Assembly: GCA_030550395.1 (NCBI GenBank)
Contig: JAUQPL010000001.1
Span: forward strand, 400,965-464,964
Source: Bacteroidota bacterium
GTDB taxonomy: Bacteria; Bacteroidota; Ignavibacteria; Kapaibacteriales; HRBIN21
DNA length: 64,000 nt
Direction: 5' to 3'
The first letter of the stretch is position 1; every line of letters begins with the position of its first letter. Position numbers and translations under genes: made by a program. Below, in pieces: positions 1 through 8,562 of this stretch. Below the pieces are notes generated by a model. That model made no database searches. It had not been told where the DNA came from and worked only from the letters and a program-made list of their open reading frames with translations.

Positions 1-1206
1 CAAGCCCGAATACAAACCCGGCAGGGAACGCTCCAACTACGCCTCCACAACGTGGACATTACGCGTTTTCCCGATATCAGCCTCATCGTCGAAGTTCTCG
101 GAGACGGTCCCGATACGCTGTATGCGGAGGACTTCACCGTGGTCGAAAACGACCGAACATATCCCGTACTGTCGGTCAGCCGTCTCTCGCCCCATCGGCG
201 GGTTCCCGTAGACTTCGTATTCGCCATAGATGTCACCGGGACTATGCAACCGTATATCAACCAGGTCCGGGATAATTTAGAACACTTTACCCGAACTCTC
301 CTTCTCCGTGGCATTGACTACCGTTTAGGGCTGGTGCTTTTTTCCGACGTCATTGAACGGAGTTATCCCTTCACTGAAGATGTTCATGAATTCCTCCGCT
401 GGATTTCCCGCATCTGGGCAAGCGGAGGCATGGACGAAAAGGAAAACGCCCTGGAAGCTATAGCTGAAGCAGCACGATATCCCTTCCGACCCGCTGCTAA
501 TCGCGTCATTATCCTCATCACCGATGCCCCCTACCATCAGAAGGGTGAGAAAGGACACGGACGAACAGAGTTCACAACGCAAAGCATTATTGAGTATCTC
601 CGCGACCGTCAAGTCCGGCTCTTCTGCATCACCCGACCCGAGCTCAAGGAATACAAACACATTGCTGAGGCAACCCGCGGCAGCGTCTACGACATCCAGC
701 TTCCTTTCTCCCGTATCCTGGAGCAATACGCAGCCGAACTCACCAATCTCTGGGTCCTGACGTACCGCACGGGCGAGGAGATTCCCCAGGATTCCGTCCA
801 AGTGGCGATTGTCGATCGCCAGAAGCGGCGGTTGGTTTACCAGACCATCCCTATCGTCGCCATTGGACGCAAGTTCATTTTGGAACACCTCCTCTTTGCA
901 ACCAATGAAGCTACGCTTCCTGACAGTATCCCGGAACTGGACCTTATCGCTCGTTTCCTTCAACGCCGCCCCGAGGTAGTCATCCGCATTGAAGGACACA
1001 CAGATAACCGCGGCACCCCTGCTTACAATTACCGCCTCTCTCGGCGGCGCTCGGAAAACGTCCGACAATACCTGCTTCGCCGTGGGGTACCGGAACGCCA
1101 ACTTCAAATTGCTGCCTTCGGTGCCAGTCGTCCTATCGCAGATAACGAAACTGACTTTGGTCGGAGTTTGAATCGTCGTGTAGAAATCGTCATCGTTCGG
1201 AAATAA
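1..1206 (+). CDS. VWA domain plus OmpA C-terminal domain protein (5' partial)
   Basis: The reading frame is open from base 1, so the gene begins upstream of the window; a GTG at 52 lies inside what looks like continuous coding sequence. The first visible part holds a von Willebrand A domain: the strand FVFAIDVTGTM carries a MIDAS-like DxTxT in place of the usual DxSxS, and ILITDAP supplies a later metal-site Asp. The last ~110 residues are an OmpA-family peptidoglycan-binding domain (IEGHTDNRG, then LSRRRSENVRQYL and NRRVEI). The family anchors the outer membrane or envelope complexes to peptidoglycan, so this is probably a periplasmic or surface protein. Its 3' end overlaps the convergent mreD by 17 nt. 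The precise role is unknown. Confidence 0.8.
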   Translation, partial: QARIQTRQGTLQLRLHNVDITRFPDISLIVEVLGDGPDTLYAEDFTVVENDRTYPVLSVSRLSPHRRVPVDFVFAIDVTGTMQPYINQVRDNLEHFTRTLLLRGIDYRLGLVLFSDVIERSYPFTEDVHEFLRWISRIWASGGMDEKENALEAIAEAARYPFRPAANRVIILITDAPYHQKGEKGHGRTEFTTQSIIEYLRDRQVRLFCITRPELKEYKHIAEATRGSVYDIQLPFSRILEQYAAELTNLWVLTYRTGEEIPQDSVQVAIVDRQKRRLVYQTIPIVAIGRKFILEHLLFATNEATLPDSIPELDLIARFLQRRPEVVIRIEGHTDNRGTPAYNYRLSRRRSENVRQYLLRRGVPERQLQIAAFGASRPIADNETDFGRSLNRRVEIVIVRK

Positions 1207-1729
1207 CCCTGCGACGCCACCACAGCTGTAACCCCAGCACCAACAGAGTTGCCACAACGAGCGTATACCCCGTGCTCGCTCCCGCATACTTGAGGACAAA
1301 CTCCACTGGATTCACATCCATCGGGTGAACAAAGAGAGCGAAGTAGACTACATTGTGCACCCCACTTCCGAGAGCTACAACGCTGAGCAGTTTCCCAATA
1401 GACATCATCCGCAGGTCATCATTGCCAACGGGGGCGAAAAAACCAACAACAAAGCCTGCCAATGTCTTTGCGAAGGCACTTAACCCCAAGGCTCCCGGCA
1501 GCACAAGATCCATCAGCACACCAATGGCAAAACCTGCCAACGTCCCCGCTATCTGCCCTTCACGCAGTGCAATCCAAAAGACCAGCAGCAACAGCAAATC
1601 GGGAACAATGCCCGCTACAGCTACCAGCGGCAAGAAGACAATGTGGAGGACAGTACAGCAGAACGCAGCCAAACTGTACCCTACCAGGCGCAGCCATACC
1701 TGCACTCCCGGCAATAACGATGGTGCCAT
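1190..1729 (-). CDS. mreD: Rod shape-determining protein MreD
   Basis: This 179-residue, very hydrophobic protein has about five transmembrane segments, including a Leu/Val-rich stretch followed by the short polar turn ALREGQIAG and GFAIGVLMDL, the pattern of MreD. MreD is an inner-membrane partner of MreC and MreB in the elongasome that directs lateral wall synthesis. It follows mreC with a 3-nt gap on the same strand. No mreB is adjacent: the upstream neighbour is the hydroxyacyl-CoA dehydrogenase. The gene ends inside the last codons of the convergent VWA-OmpA gene. Confidence 0.85.
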   Translation of the reverse strand: MAPSLLPGVQVWLRLVGYSLAAFCCTVLHIVFLPLVAVAGIVPDLLLLLVFWIALREGQIAGTLAGFAIGVLMDLVLPGALGLSAFAKTLAGFVVGFFAPVGNDDLRMMSIGKLLSVVALGSGVHNVVYFALFVHPMDVNPVEFVLKYAGASTGYTLVVATLLVLGLQLWWRRRVISER

Positions 1730-1732
1730 CCT

Positions 1733-2581
1733 CTACTCCCTCCCCAGCTTGCGGAGGCGCTGCTCCAAAAGACGCCGCTCCGGATGGGGCACATGCTGGA
1801 GCACAGCAACATGCCGCAGGACCTGGTATGGGATGACTGGCACCACATGGATACGGTAAAAACCACTGGCCGGCTCCCGCTCGACTGCGTAGACCGTACC
1901 GACGGGAATATCCGGCGGGAAACGGTCGCTCGAAGAAGCGGTCAAGACCCTCTCCCCCGCCTGCACAGGGACAGAAGTGGGGATATAGTGCAGCAGAAAC
2001 CTCCCCACCGTCCCCTCCCACGCCAAAATACCCTCCGCCCCCGACTTCTCTAACCGAACGGCAATGCGCACGTCCCGATTCTCCAGCAACTCTACGATGG
2101 CATAGTGCGCACTTACATCGAACACCCGACCAAGTAAGCCTGCCGTCGTAACCACAGGCATTCCGACTTGGACCCCATCCGCGCTTCCTTTATCCAGGAC
2201 GGCGTAGTTGCGCAATTGTCCTACCGTCAACCCAACAATCTCGGCAGGGATAAATCCATAAGGCACAAGCGCTCGCAAATTGGACAATTGTCGTAGCTGC
2301 TCATTCTCCGCCCGCGCCCGCCGCAGTTGTATTACTTCCAGCATCAACTCCGTATTCAGCCGATGCAACAGCTCATTTTCCTGACGTAACGCTATCGGAT
2401 TGGGGAACCCCCCGAACAATGAGTGCATCGCTCCAACTCCAACAAGCGTCAGGGCTGTCAATCCCCGTAATTGTCTCTCATTATCCAGCTGCATTAGGGC
2501 AACGGAAGCCAACAGGAGAGCCAACAGGATAAGGTAGGCTCTGACCCGCTGGACAAACACAACCACTCTCTGGAGGAGCAT
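1733..2581 (-). CDS. mreC: Rod shape-determining protein MreC
   Basis: A 282-residue bitopic protein: one N-terminal membrane segment (about residues 13-32), a coiled-coil stretch (LLHRLNTELMLEVIQLRRARAENEQLRQL) and then the two beta domains typical of MreC. The conserved region is AEIVGLTVGQLRNYAVLDKGSADGVQVGMPVVTTAGLLGRV, shown here only as family-diagnostic blocks such as DKGSADGVQVGMPV and GLLGRV. MreC is the periplasmic scaffold of the Rod complex. The gene begins 14 nt after hbd and is followed at once by mreD, so the three probably share a transcript. Confidence 0.9.
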   Translation of the reverse strand: MLLQRVVVFVQRVRAYLILLALLLASVALMQLDNERQLRGLTALTLVGVGAMHSLFGGFPNPIALRQENELLHRLNTELMLEVIQLRRARAENEQLRQLSNLRALVPYGFIPAEIVGLTVGQLRNYAVLDKGSADGVQVGMPVVTTAGLLGRVFDVSAHYAIVELLENRDVRIAVRLEKSGAEGILAWEGTVGRFLLHYIPTSVPVQAGERVLTASSSDRFPPDIPVGTVYAVEREPASGFYRIHVVPVIPYQVLRHVAVLQHVPHPERRLLEQRLRKLGRE

Positions 2582-2595
2582 GGACAGAACGAGGC

Positions 2596-3447
2596 TCAGC
2601 TACTATACCGGTAGAATCCCCAACCCGTCTTCCGCCCTAACCGTCCGGCTGCGACCATTTTCCTCAGCAACGGACATGGACGATACTTGTCATCCCCCAG
2701 TTCCCGATGCAGCACCTCCAGAATCGCCAAACACACATCCAAGCCAATCAAGTCTGCTAACGCCAGTGGTCCCATCGGATGGTTCATTCCTAAGCGCATG
2801 ACCGTATCTATGTCCTCCGCTGACGCAATCCCTTCCATCAGGCAGTAAATAGCTTCGTTAATCATCGGCATCAGAATCCGATTGGAAACGAACCCAGGAT
2901 AGTCTTGCACACACACTGGGGTCTTCCCTACCCGACGAGCCAGCTCCTCAGTGATCTGGTAAGTCTCGTCACTTGTCGCCAAGCCACGCACGATCTCACA
3001 GAGCTGCATAACCGGTACAGGATTGAAAAAGTGCATCCCTATGAACCGATCCGGACGCTTCGTACTGGCTGCCAGCCATGTAATGGAAATGGAAGAGGTG
3101 TTCGTGGCGAAAATAACCTCTGGACGACAGACGGCATCCAGTCGTGAGAAGATCTGTCGTTTCAGCTCGGGATGCTCCGGAGCCGCTTCAATAACGAAGT
3201 CCGCCTGCTGTGCTGCAGCTTCCAGATCGGTTCCCCACTGTAGACGCGCCAACGCTGCGTGCTTCTCCTCTTCCGTCAGAATACCTTTCTGTACTTGACG
3301 TCCCAAATTCCGTTCAATCGTCTGGCGGGCCCGCTGTAGCACCTCTTCGGCAACATCCACCAAAAGCACAGAAAAGCCATGTTGGGCAAAGACATGAGCG
3401 ATACCGCTTCCCATCGTTCCAGCACCAACGATGACCACGCGTTCCAT
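2596..3447 (-). CDS. hbd: 3-hydroxyacyl-CoA (3-hydroxybutyryl-CoA) dehydrogenase
   Basis: This 283-residue protein oxidises L-3-hydroxyacyl-CoA with NAD. The N-terminal Rossmann motif [17 protein letters not shown] starts at residue ~8. The catalytic His is in [13 protein letters not shown], and the C-terminal helical domain carries [11 protein letters not shown] and DLIGLDVCL. The start at 3447 is chosen because the motif then lies at the usual distance from Met; upstream in-frame codons are non-conserved and overlap the promoter. It is the short, single-domain form (Hbd/PaaH type), not the fused FadB. It probably serves beta-oxidation or phenylacetate degradation together with the crotonases at 39-41 kb. 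A TTG-N22-TATTTTTG promoter lies just upstream. Confidence 0.9.
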   Translation of the reverse strand: MERVVIVGAGTMGSGIAHVFAQHGFSVLLVDVAEEVLQRARQTIERNLGRQVQKGILTEEEKHAALARLQWGTDLEAAAQQADFVIEAAPEHPELKRQIFSRLDAVCRPEVIFATNTSSISITWLAASTKRPDRFIGMHFFNPVPVMQLCEIVRGLATSDETYQITEELARRVGKTPVCVQDYPGFVSNRILMPMINEAIYCLMEGIASAEDIDTVMRLGMNHPMGPLALADLIGLDVCLAILEVLHRELGDDKYRPCPLLRKMVAAGRLGRKTGWGFYRYSS

Positions 3448-3481
3448 AGAGCCTACGACAACCGTTGTTAAACCTCCAGCG

Positions 3482-3514
3482 CAAAAATACACAGTGCCTT
3501 TCCCTCGCCTACAA
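3482..3514 (-). promoter_or_regulatory. Bacteroidota-type promoter for hbd-mreC-mreD
   Basis: On the minus strand a TTG (3512-3514) is followed after 22 nt by TATTTTTG (3482-3489). This matches the TTG-N17-23-TAnnTTTG consensus described for Bacteroidota vegetative promoters. The -7 element ends 35 nt upstream of the hbd start codon. The same octamer precedes two tRNA genes in this window. Confidence 0.6.
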
Positions 3515-3573
3515 TACAGCCGCTTTAGGACACGTCTGCTGTCAGCAGTCTATTCAGTTAAACTCCCGCAGAC

Positions 3574-4896
3574 ATGTCCAGGTTATCTGCGCCAATTCAA
3601 CAGAAGGAAGGACCCACCGTTGCCATCGTCACTTTAGGCTGCAGCAAGAACACAGTAGATTCCGAAAACCTGGCAGGATGCCTGCGTGCTCACGGTGTTG
3701 AAATAACGGACGTTGACCACGCAGAGACCCTTATCCTGAATACTTGTGGCTTCATCGAAGCGGCAAAGCAAGAAAGTATCACCGCAATCATAGAAGCCAT
3801 TGAGCGTAAGCGCTTGGGGGCTCTTCGCCGTATCATTGTTGCTGGTTGTCTCTCGGCACGATATGCCGAAGAGCTTCGGCGAGAACTGCCAGAGGTAGAC
3901 TATTTCCTCGGTCCTGAAGCCTACGAGCCGATTGTGCGTATTGTGAAAGGGCACTTCCAATACGAGCTCTTAGGCGAACGCGAGCTCTCTTCGCCCCAGC
4001 ACTACGCCTATCTGAAGATTGCCGAAGGATGCGACCATCCATGCTCGTTTTGCGCTATTCCCCTCATGCGAGGCCGCTACCGCTCACGCCCTATAGAGCA
4101 TATCCTCAACGAAGCAGAGCGCTTGGCCCAACGAGGAGTACGGGAACTCATCCTCATCGCGCAGGACACAACGTATTACGGCGTTGATCTCTACGGCCAG
4201 CGCCGCATTGCTGAACTTCTCTCCGCCCTCAGCCGTATCCCTGGTATTGTGTGGATACGGCTGCTCTACGCATATCCTGCGCACTTTCCCGAGGATCTGC
4301 TCGATGTCATGGCGGAATGTCCAACGATTTGTCGTTACTTGGACCTTCCCCTCCAGCACATCTCCACACCTGTGCTTTCCTCCATGCGACGCGGTGTGAC
4401 CCGGCGTACAATTGAACGTCTAATCGAAACAATCCGCGCCCGAGTACCTGGTATTACACTGCGCACAACCTTTATCGTCGGCTACCCCAATGAAACAGAA
4501 GAACGCTTCACCGAACTGTATGAGTTCGTCCGCCAAGCCCGATTTGAGCGCATGGGTGTGTTTGCCTACTCCCACGAGGAAGGCACAGCAGCGTGGGCAC
4601 TCGGCGACCCTATCCCTGCCGAGGTAAAGCAGGAGCGCCTCCGGGCACTTATGGAACTCCAACGCCAAATTTCGTGTGAGCTGAACCGACAAAAAATCGG
4701 TTCCACCGAACGTGTAATATTGGATGAGTGCCTCGCCGAGGGTGAGTACCGTGGACGCACCGAAGGAGACGCTCCAGAGATCGATAACGAGGTCTTCCTC
4801 CGTTCAGAACGTCCCCTTGCTATCGGCACGTTCGTTCCTGTCATGATAGAGGACGCCAGCGACTATGAGCTCTATGGAACGGCTGTGCTCCCATAG
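3574..4896 (+). CDS. rimO: Ribosomal protein S12 (Asp) methylthiotransferase RimO
   Basis: RimO is a radical-SAM enzyme with two [4Fe-4S] clusters that adds a beta-methylthio group to an aspartate of ribosomal protein S12. The N-terminal UPF0004 domain has its three cysteines in TLGCSKNTVDSE, LNTCGF and VAGCLSARY. The radical-SAM triad is in GCDHPCSFCAIPLMRGRYRS (Cx3Cx2C), and a TRAM domain closes the protein. The LGCSKNTVDSE signature and LPLQHIS favour RimO over MiaB. At 440 residues it has the family's usual length. The downstream GWxTD gene starts inside its last codons. Confidence 0.93.
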   Translation: MSRLSAPIQQKEGPTVAIVTLGCSKNTVDSENLAGCLRAHGVEITDVDHAETLILNTCGFIEAAKQESITAIIEAIERKRLGALRRIIVAGCLSARYAEELRRELPEVDYFLGPEAYEPIVRIVKGHFQYELLGERELSSPQHYAYLKIAEGCDHPCSFCAIPLMRGRYRSRPIEHILNEAERLAQRGVRELILIAQDTTYYGVDLYGQRRIAELLSALSRIPGIVWIRLLYAYPAHFPEDLLDVMAECPTICRYLDLPLQHISTPVLSSMRRGVTRRTIERLIETIRARVPGITLRTTFIVGYPNETEERFTELYEFVRQARFERMGVFAYSHEEGTAAWALGDPIPAEVKQERLRALMELQRQISCELNRQKIGSTERVILDECLAEGEYRGRTEGDAPEIDNEVFLRSERPLAIGTFVPVMIEDASDYELYGTAVLP

Positions 4897-6133
4897 CTTC
4901 CTGCTTGCTTTCCTGCTTGTATCATCCGCCAGAGCCCAAGATTTGCAACCGTTCATGGATGTCCTCTGCTTTGCCGCCGATGTTCCCGATTCCAACGCAC
5001 GCCTGGAGGTATGGACAGTGGTCCCCTATGGAACTCTTACCTTCCGTCCAACTGACACGGCTGGCTTCCGCGGTAGGTATACCCTCAACCTCTCCATTCG
5101 GGACACTACGGGAACAGTGCTTCGCCAACAGCACACCCGACGAGTTCTCTCAGCTGCTACTTACTCCATTGCCCAAGGAGCCACAGCCGCTTTTGACCAT
5201 GTCCGTATGGTGGAGCACCTGCCTGAGGGCCCCTACACTATTGCCGTCCTCATCACTGACGAAGCAACAAACCGGGAGTATCGTCTCACCCGTCGGTATA
5301 GTGTCCCGAACTACCGCTATCCCGAGTTTGCCTTAAGCAGTATTGTCCTGGCAAGCAAAATTGAGGAGCGCTCGGGCTCTCCTATTATCACCCCGTTTTT
5401 TGCCGAAAATCTGACTCAATTAGGGGAATCTGCCTTTGCAGTCGTGGAACTCTATGCCAAAGCGTACCGAGAGAGCATGGAAGTGATAGCAGAACTGCTT
5501 ACTGCACAGGGCAATGTTCTCTCTACCGCTTCCCGGACAACGGTATCAGCCGTCTGGCCAGGTCGCAGATTGGTCATTCTGCCCCTCACATTCATGGATC
5601 TGCCTACAGAAGCGCGGATTCTACGGGTTCGCCTTCTGTCTGCCGGCTCGCTTGTTGCCCAGAGTGAGCGTTCAGTCCGAGTTGTGTGGAGTTTTTGGGG
5701 ACGGACCGTAGCAGATTTAGACCAAGCAATTCGGCAGCTTCGCTACGTAGCAACGCAAGCACAAATTGATAGCATTCTCACCGCCCCAACTATGGGCGAA
5801 AAGCGGAACCGCTTTGAAGCCTTCTGGGCAGCCTTAGACCCAACACCGGGGACCCTGCGGAACGAGGCGTTTGAGGAATACTACAACCGAATTGCTCAGG
5901 CTAACCGCCTCTTCCGCAGCTATACCGAAGGGTGGCTGACCGATCGGGGCATGGTTTATGTGATCTTCGGTCCCCCAGTCCGACGCGAACAGTTCCAAAG
6001 CGACGGACGCCAATATGAACGCTGGATTTACAGCGACCGGGAATTCCTCTTCGTTGACTACACAGGTTTTGAGGACTACCGATTGCTTACCCCCTTGCTT
6101 CCAGGGACAAAATACCGCTATTCGGGGGCGTAG
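4865..6133 (+). CDS. GWxTD domain exported protein
   Basis: A signal peptide (SFLLAFLLVSSARAQ) is followed by ~330 residues of predicted beta-rich sequence and, near residue 356, the motif GWLTDRGMVYVIFGPP that defines the GWxTD domain, continuing to ERWIYSDREFLFVDY. GWxTD proteins occur in Bacteroidota, Chlorobiota and Acidobacteriota; their function is unknown. The ATG at 4865 has AGAGGACG 11 nt upstream, so I prefer it to the ATG at 4874. The start overlaps rimO by 32 nt, and fluC begins 3 nt after the stop, so co-transcription is likely. Confidence 0.8.
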   Translation: MSSMERLCSHSFLLAFLLVSSARAQDLQPFMDVLCFAADVPDSNARLEVWTVVPYGTLTFRPTDTAGFRGRYTLNLSIRDTTGTVLRQQHTRRVLSAATYSIAQGATAAFDHVRMVEHLPEGPYTIAVLITDEATNREYRLTRRYSVPNYRYPEFALSSIVLASKIEERSGSPIITPFFAENLTQLGESAFAVVELYAKAYRESMEVIAELLTAQGNVLSTASRTTVSAVWPGRRLVILPLTFMDLPTEARILRVRLLSAGSLVAQSERSVRVVWSFWGRTVADLDQAIRQLRYVATQAQIDSILTAPTMGEKRNRFEAFWAALDPTPGTLRNEAFEEYYNRIAQANRLFRSYTEGWLTDRGMVYVIFGPPVRREQFQSDGRQYERWIYSDREFLFVDYTGFEDYRLLTPLLPGTKYRYSGA

Positions 6134-6136
6134 TCA

Positions 6137-6520
6137 ATGCGTTCTCTCCTGCTTGTTGCTCTCGGAGGTGCACTGGGAAGCTTAGCACGGTATGGGCTCA
6201 TGGGCGTCGTCTACACACTTTTCGCTGTCCCACCCCGTTTCCCTGTTGCGACGCTGCTGGTCAACGCACTGGCATGCTTTGCATGGGGGCTCATTACCGG
6301 TCTTGTGGAGCAGAAAGGTTGGTTTAGTGCTTCCAGCCGTCTCTTTCTCATCATCGGCTTCTTGGGTAGCTTCTCCACATATTCCACCTTTGCCGGGGAA
6401 ACATACATCCTTCTTCGCTCACTGGAGTGGTGGTTGGCAGCTCTCAACCTTACTGCCCATACGGTTATTGGTCTTGTGGGCGTATGGCTTGGGATGTTTG
6501 TTGCCCAAACGCTTGGATGA
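6137..6520 (+). CDS. crcB: Fluoride ion channel FluC/CrcB
   Basis: A 127-residue, four-helix membrane protein. It shows the Fluc signatures GGALGSLARYGLMG at the N terminus, TLLVNALACFAWG in helix 2 and GFLGSFSTYSTFAGE in helix 3; the last is the pore Phe/Ser/Thr track and bound-Na+ region of dual-topology fluoride exporters. It protects against cytoplasmic fluoride. It sits in an operon-like run behind the GWxTD gene, leaving no room for a fluoride riboswitch directly ahead of it. Its stop overlaps the start of the DUF190 gene. Confidence 0.92.
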   Translation: MRSLLLVALGGALGSLARYGLMGVVYTLFAVPPRFPVATLLVNALACFAWGLITGLVEQKGWFSASSRLFLIIGFLGSFSTYSTFAGETYILLRSLEWWLAALNLTAHTVIGLVGVWLGMFVAQTLG

Positions 6521-6870
6521 CCATGATACTTCCAACAGAAGGACACTTGCTACGCATCTTCATTGGCGAGCAGGACCGTTATGAAGGCATGCCACTGTGG
6601 GAATGGATCCTCCGCCAAGCTCGTCAGCAAGGGCTGGCAGGGGCAACCGTTCTGCGGGGAACCGCTGGCTTCGGAGCTCACAGCCGCATCCATACCGCAC
6701 GCTTGGAACGGCTCTCCGTGGATCTCCCCATCGTCATTGAGATTGTGGATACCATCGAGCGAATTGAAGCCTTTCTCCCCCTTATAGACACTGCCATCCC
6801 CGAAGGATTAGCAACAATTGAACGGGTTCAAATCCGCTTCTACCGAGCAGGGAAACAAAGGGACCCATAA
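6517..6870 (+). CDS. DUF190 family protein linked to the fluoride channel
   Basis: This 117-residue soluble protein has the DUF190 pattern: GHLLRIFIGEQDRYEGMPLW, then GLAGATVLRGTAGFG and a C-terminal half with VEIVDTIERIEAFLP. The fold is PII/ferredoxin-like. The ATG at 6517 gives an ATGA overlap with the crcB stop, which argues for translational coupling; ATG 6523 is also possible. DUF190 genes are repeatedly found next to crcB, so a role in fluoride resistance (regulator or partner of the channel) is a reasonable inference, not an established function. Confidence 0.85.
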   Translation: MTMILPTEGHLLRIFIGEQDRYEGMPLWEWILRQARQQGLAGATVLRGTAGFGAHSRIHTARLERLSVDLPIVIEIVDTIERIEAFLPLIDTAIPEGLATIERVQIRFYRAGKQRDP

Positions 6871-7004
6871 GACCAGCTTCTCCAACGCTACTGCTGCTGT
6901 GAGCGCAAAGCGTTGTAAAAAGCCACCTCTCGGTCCTCCACCCACAGAGTGCACTCGAATCGGAGCCTATTCCCCGAACCGGCTTCTTTTGCGCTTTGGA
7001 ATAG

Positions 7005-7078
7005 CGGGGCCGACGAGACTCGAACTCGCGTCCTCCTGCGTGACAGGCAGGCGCTCTAACCAGCTGAGCTACGGCCCC
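7005..7078 (-). tRNA. tRNA-Asp (GTC)
   Basis: A complete cloverleaf on the minus strand, 74 nt without CCA. Acceptor GGGGCCG pairs with CGGCCCC, discriminator G, D arm GCTC...GAGC, anticodon arm CCTGC-CTGTCAC-GCAGG with anticodon GTC, T arm with GTTCGAGTC. It lies 7 nt after tRNA-Ala and is probably transcribed with it. Confidence 0.96.
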
Positions 7079-7085
7079 ACATTTG

Positions 7086-7158
7086 TGGACCCGAGGGGAT
7101 TTGAACCCCTGACCTCGTGAATGCCATTCACGCGCTCTCCCAACTGAGCTACGGGCCC
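7086..7158 (-). tRNA. tRNA-Ala (GGC)
   Basis: A complete cloverleaf on the minus strand, 73 nt. Acceptor GGGCCCG pairs with CGGGTCC (one G-T pair), discriminator A, anticodon arm CGTGA-ATGGCAT-TCACG with anticodon GGC, T loop GTTCAAATC. CCA is not encoded. A TAATTTTG promoter element ends 14 nt upstream. Confidence 0.96.
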
Positions 7159-7171
7159 ATCAGGGGTAATG

Positions 7172-7179
7172 CAAAATTA
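7172..7179 (-). promoter_or_regulatory. -7 promoter element (TAATTTTG) for the tRNA-Ala/tRNA-Asp pair
   Basis: The octamer matches TAnnTTTG and ends 14 nt before the tRNA-Ala 5' end, exactly the spacing seen for tRNA-Leu at 48108-48115. No clear -33 TTG is visible. Confidence 0.55.
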
Positions 7180-7206
7180 CAGCAATCACGCCTTCTATTG
7201 CCCAGC

Positions 7207-8562
7207 CTACGGAACCACGATCGGAGAGAACTCCCTTCGCGCTCCATCCCATGCAATGACCCCATACCAGCCTGCAGCCAAGCTCTGAAGAGACCATCTC
7301 TGCTGAGGCAGCCCACGCCACTCCACCAATACATGCCCACAGACCGTGATGACCCTCACCGTAACGGGTGCCCGGGCCTCTACCCAAAGCTGGCGCTCCT
7401 GACACCACAGACGGAGCAGACTCCTCTCCTGAGTGTCCTCGATACCCTGATTCTTAGGAACCAGCTCCACGATCTTATCATCGTCCGGCTGCGGTGCACC
7501 ACGCCCATCCCGATTGCTTGTACTGACAAAGACACGTCCATCCGGCGTTACCAAAACATCCCGCAGGCGTCCTAACCCCAAGGGGTAGGCGTTCACTTCC
7601 TCTATCCGACCTCCATCCTGGGAGAGACGGAGCTGATAGAGCGTACTGCCCTTCAGCGTCGCCAATAGGAGGGAATGGCGAAACTGCGGTAGATGCGTTA
7701 AAGCACTGTCATAATAGGCCAGCCCACATGGAGCTACCGTTGGAGTCCAGGCGTAGAGAGGTTCCACCACATTGGAGTCCCGACAAAACTGCTCTTCAGG
7801 CGGAGTATCACAATAGCCCTCCACCGAGGGCCATCCATAGTTACGCCCTGGTTGGAGAAGGTTGATCTCATCATCGGTCGTAGCTCCATGTTCAGAACCG
7901 TAGATCAGTCCCCCTCGTCCAAGAGCCAAGCCTTGGGAATTGCGCAATCCCCATGCCCATACGAAGCTACCAGGAATGGGATTGTCTGCCGGCACCTTCC
8001 CATCCCAGTGAATGCGCAGTACCTTGCCACTCAGCGAGCTCAAATCTTGCGCCAGGGCTGGAATACCTCCTTCGCCAACGGAGAGCAGGAGCGTTCCATC
8101 CGGAAGATTTAAGAAACGGCACCCTGCATGGATGTTCCCAACCCGGATATTCGCCAGCAGAATCTGCGGGTCTAATAGTGTATCGCGAGAAGCATCGTAG
8201 CGATACCGCACGATACGCAATTCCACAAAGCCACTGTACACAGTGTACGCCACCGCTACGAAGGGAGAGTCCGTAAACCGCGGATGGAGCGCCATCCCCA
8301 AAAGCCCTGCCTCACCGCGAGCGTACACCCCTTCAATGGCGGAGAGCAGGATGCGTTTTTCGCCCGTTTCAGGATGAATACGGCTGATTCGCCCCGGTCG
8401 CTCCGTGCACCATAACCACCCGTCAGGACCCCACAGGACAGACCACGGGACCTGGAGTCCTCGCGCAACCACCCGCAGCTCAAAATCCCACGACTGGGAA
8501 TGACTCGGAGAAGTTGTGCATGCGCTCACCAGAAGCCACAAGCTCACAACGGACTTAGGCAT
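7207..8562 (-). CDS. PQQ-dependent aldose sugar dehydrogenase-like lipoprotein
   Basis: A six-bladed beta-propeller of the soluble glucose/aldose sugar dehydrogenase (YliI/Asd) family. Visible landmarks are LQVPWSVLWGPDGWLWCTERPG, NIHAGCRF (the HxGxR active-site region), WAWGLRNSQGLAL, EHGATTDDEINLLQPGRNYGWP and the late blade GRLRDVLVTPDGRVFVSTSNRDG. The family oxidises aldoses with PQQ in the periplasm. Starting at 8562 gives a lipobox (LWLLVSAC), so the protein is probably a lipoprotein. The last ~80 residues form an extra domain ending in SLAAGWYGVIAWDG...FSPIVVP that resembles a T9SS sorting domain. The start overlaps the thrS stop by 8 nt. Confidence 0.8.
   Translation of the reverse strand: MPKSVVSLWLLVSACTTSPSHSQSWDFELRVVARGLQVPWSVLWGPDGWLWCTERPGRISRIHPETGEKRILLSAIEGVYARGEAGLLGMALHPRFTDSPFVAVAYTVYSGFVELRIVRYRYDASRDTLLDPQILLANIRVGNIHAGCRFLNLPDGTLLLSVGEGGIPALAQDLSSLSGKVLRIHWDGKVPADNPIPGSFVWAWGLRNSQGLALGRGGLIYGSEHGATTDDEINLLQPGRNYGWPSVEGYCDTPPEEQFCRDSNVVEPLYAWTPTVAPCGLAYYDSALTHLPQFRHSLLLATLKGSTLYQLRLSQDGGRIEEVNAYPLGLGRLRDVLVTPDGRVFVSTSNRDGRGAPQPDDDKIVELVPKNQGIEDTQERSLLRLWCQERQLWVEARAPVTVRVITVCGHVLVEWRGLPQQRWSLQSLAAGWYGVIAWDGARREFSPIVVP

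Noticed and set aside
6136..6137. Fluoride riboswitch ahead of crcB
   Set aside because: Only 3 nt separate crcB from the GWxTD gene, so there is no room for an aptamer.
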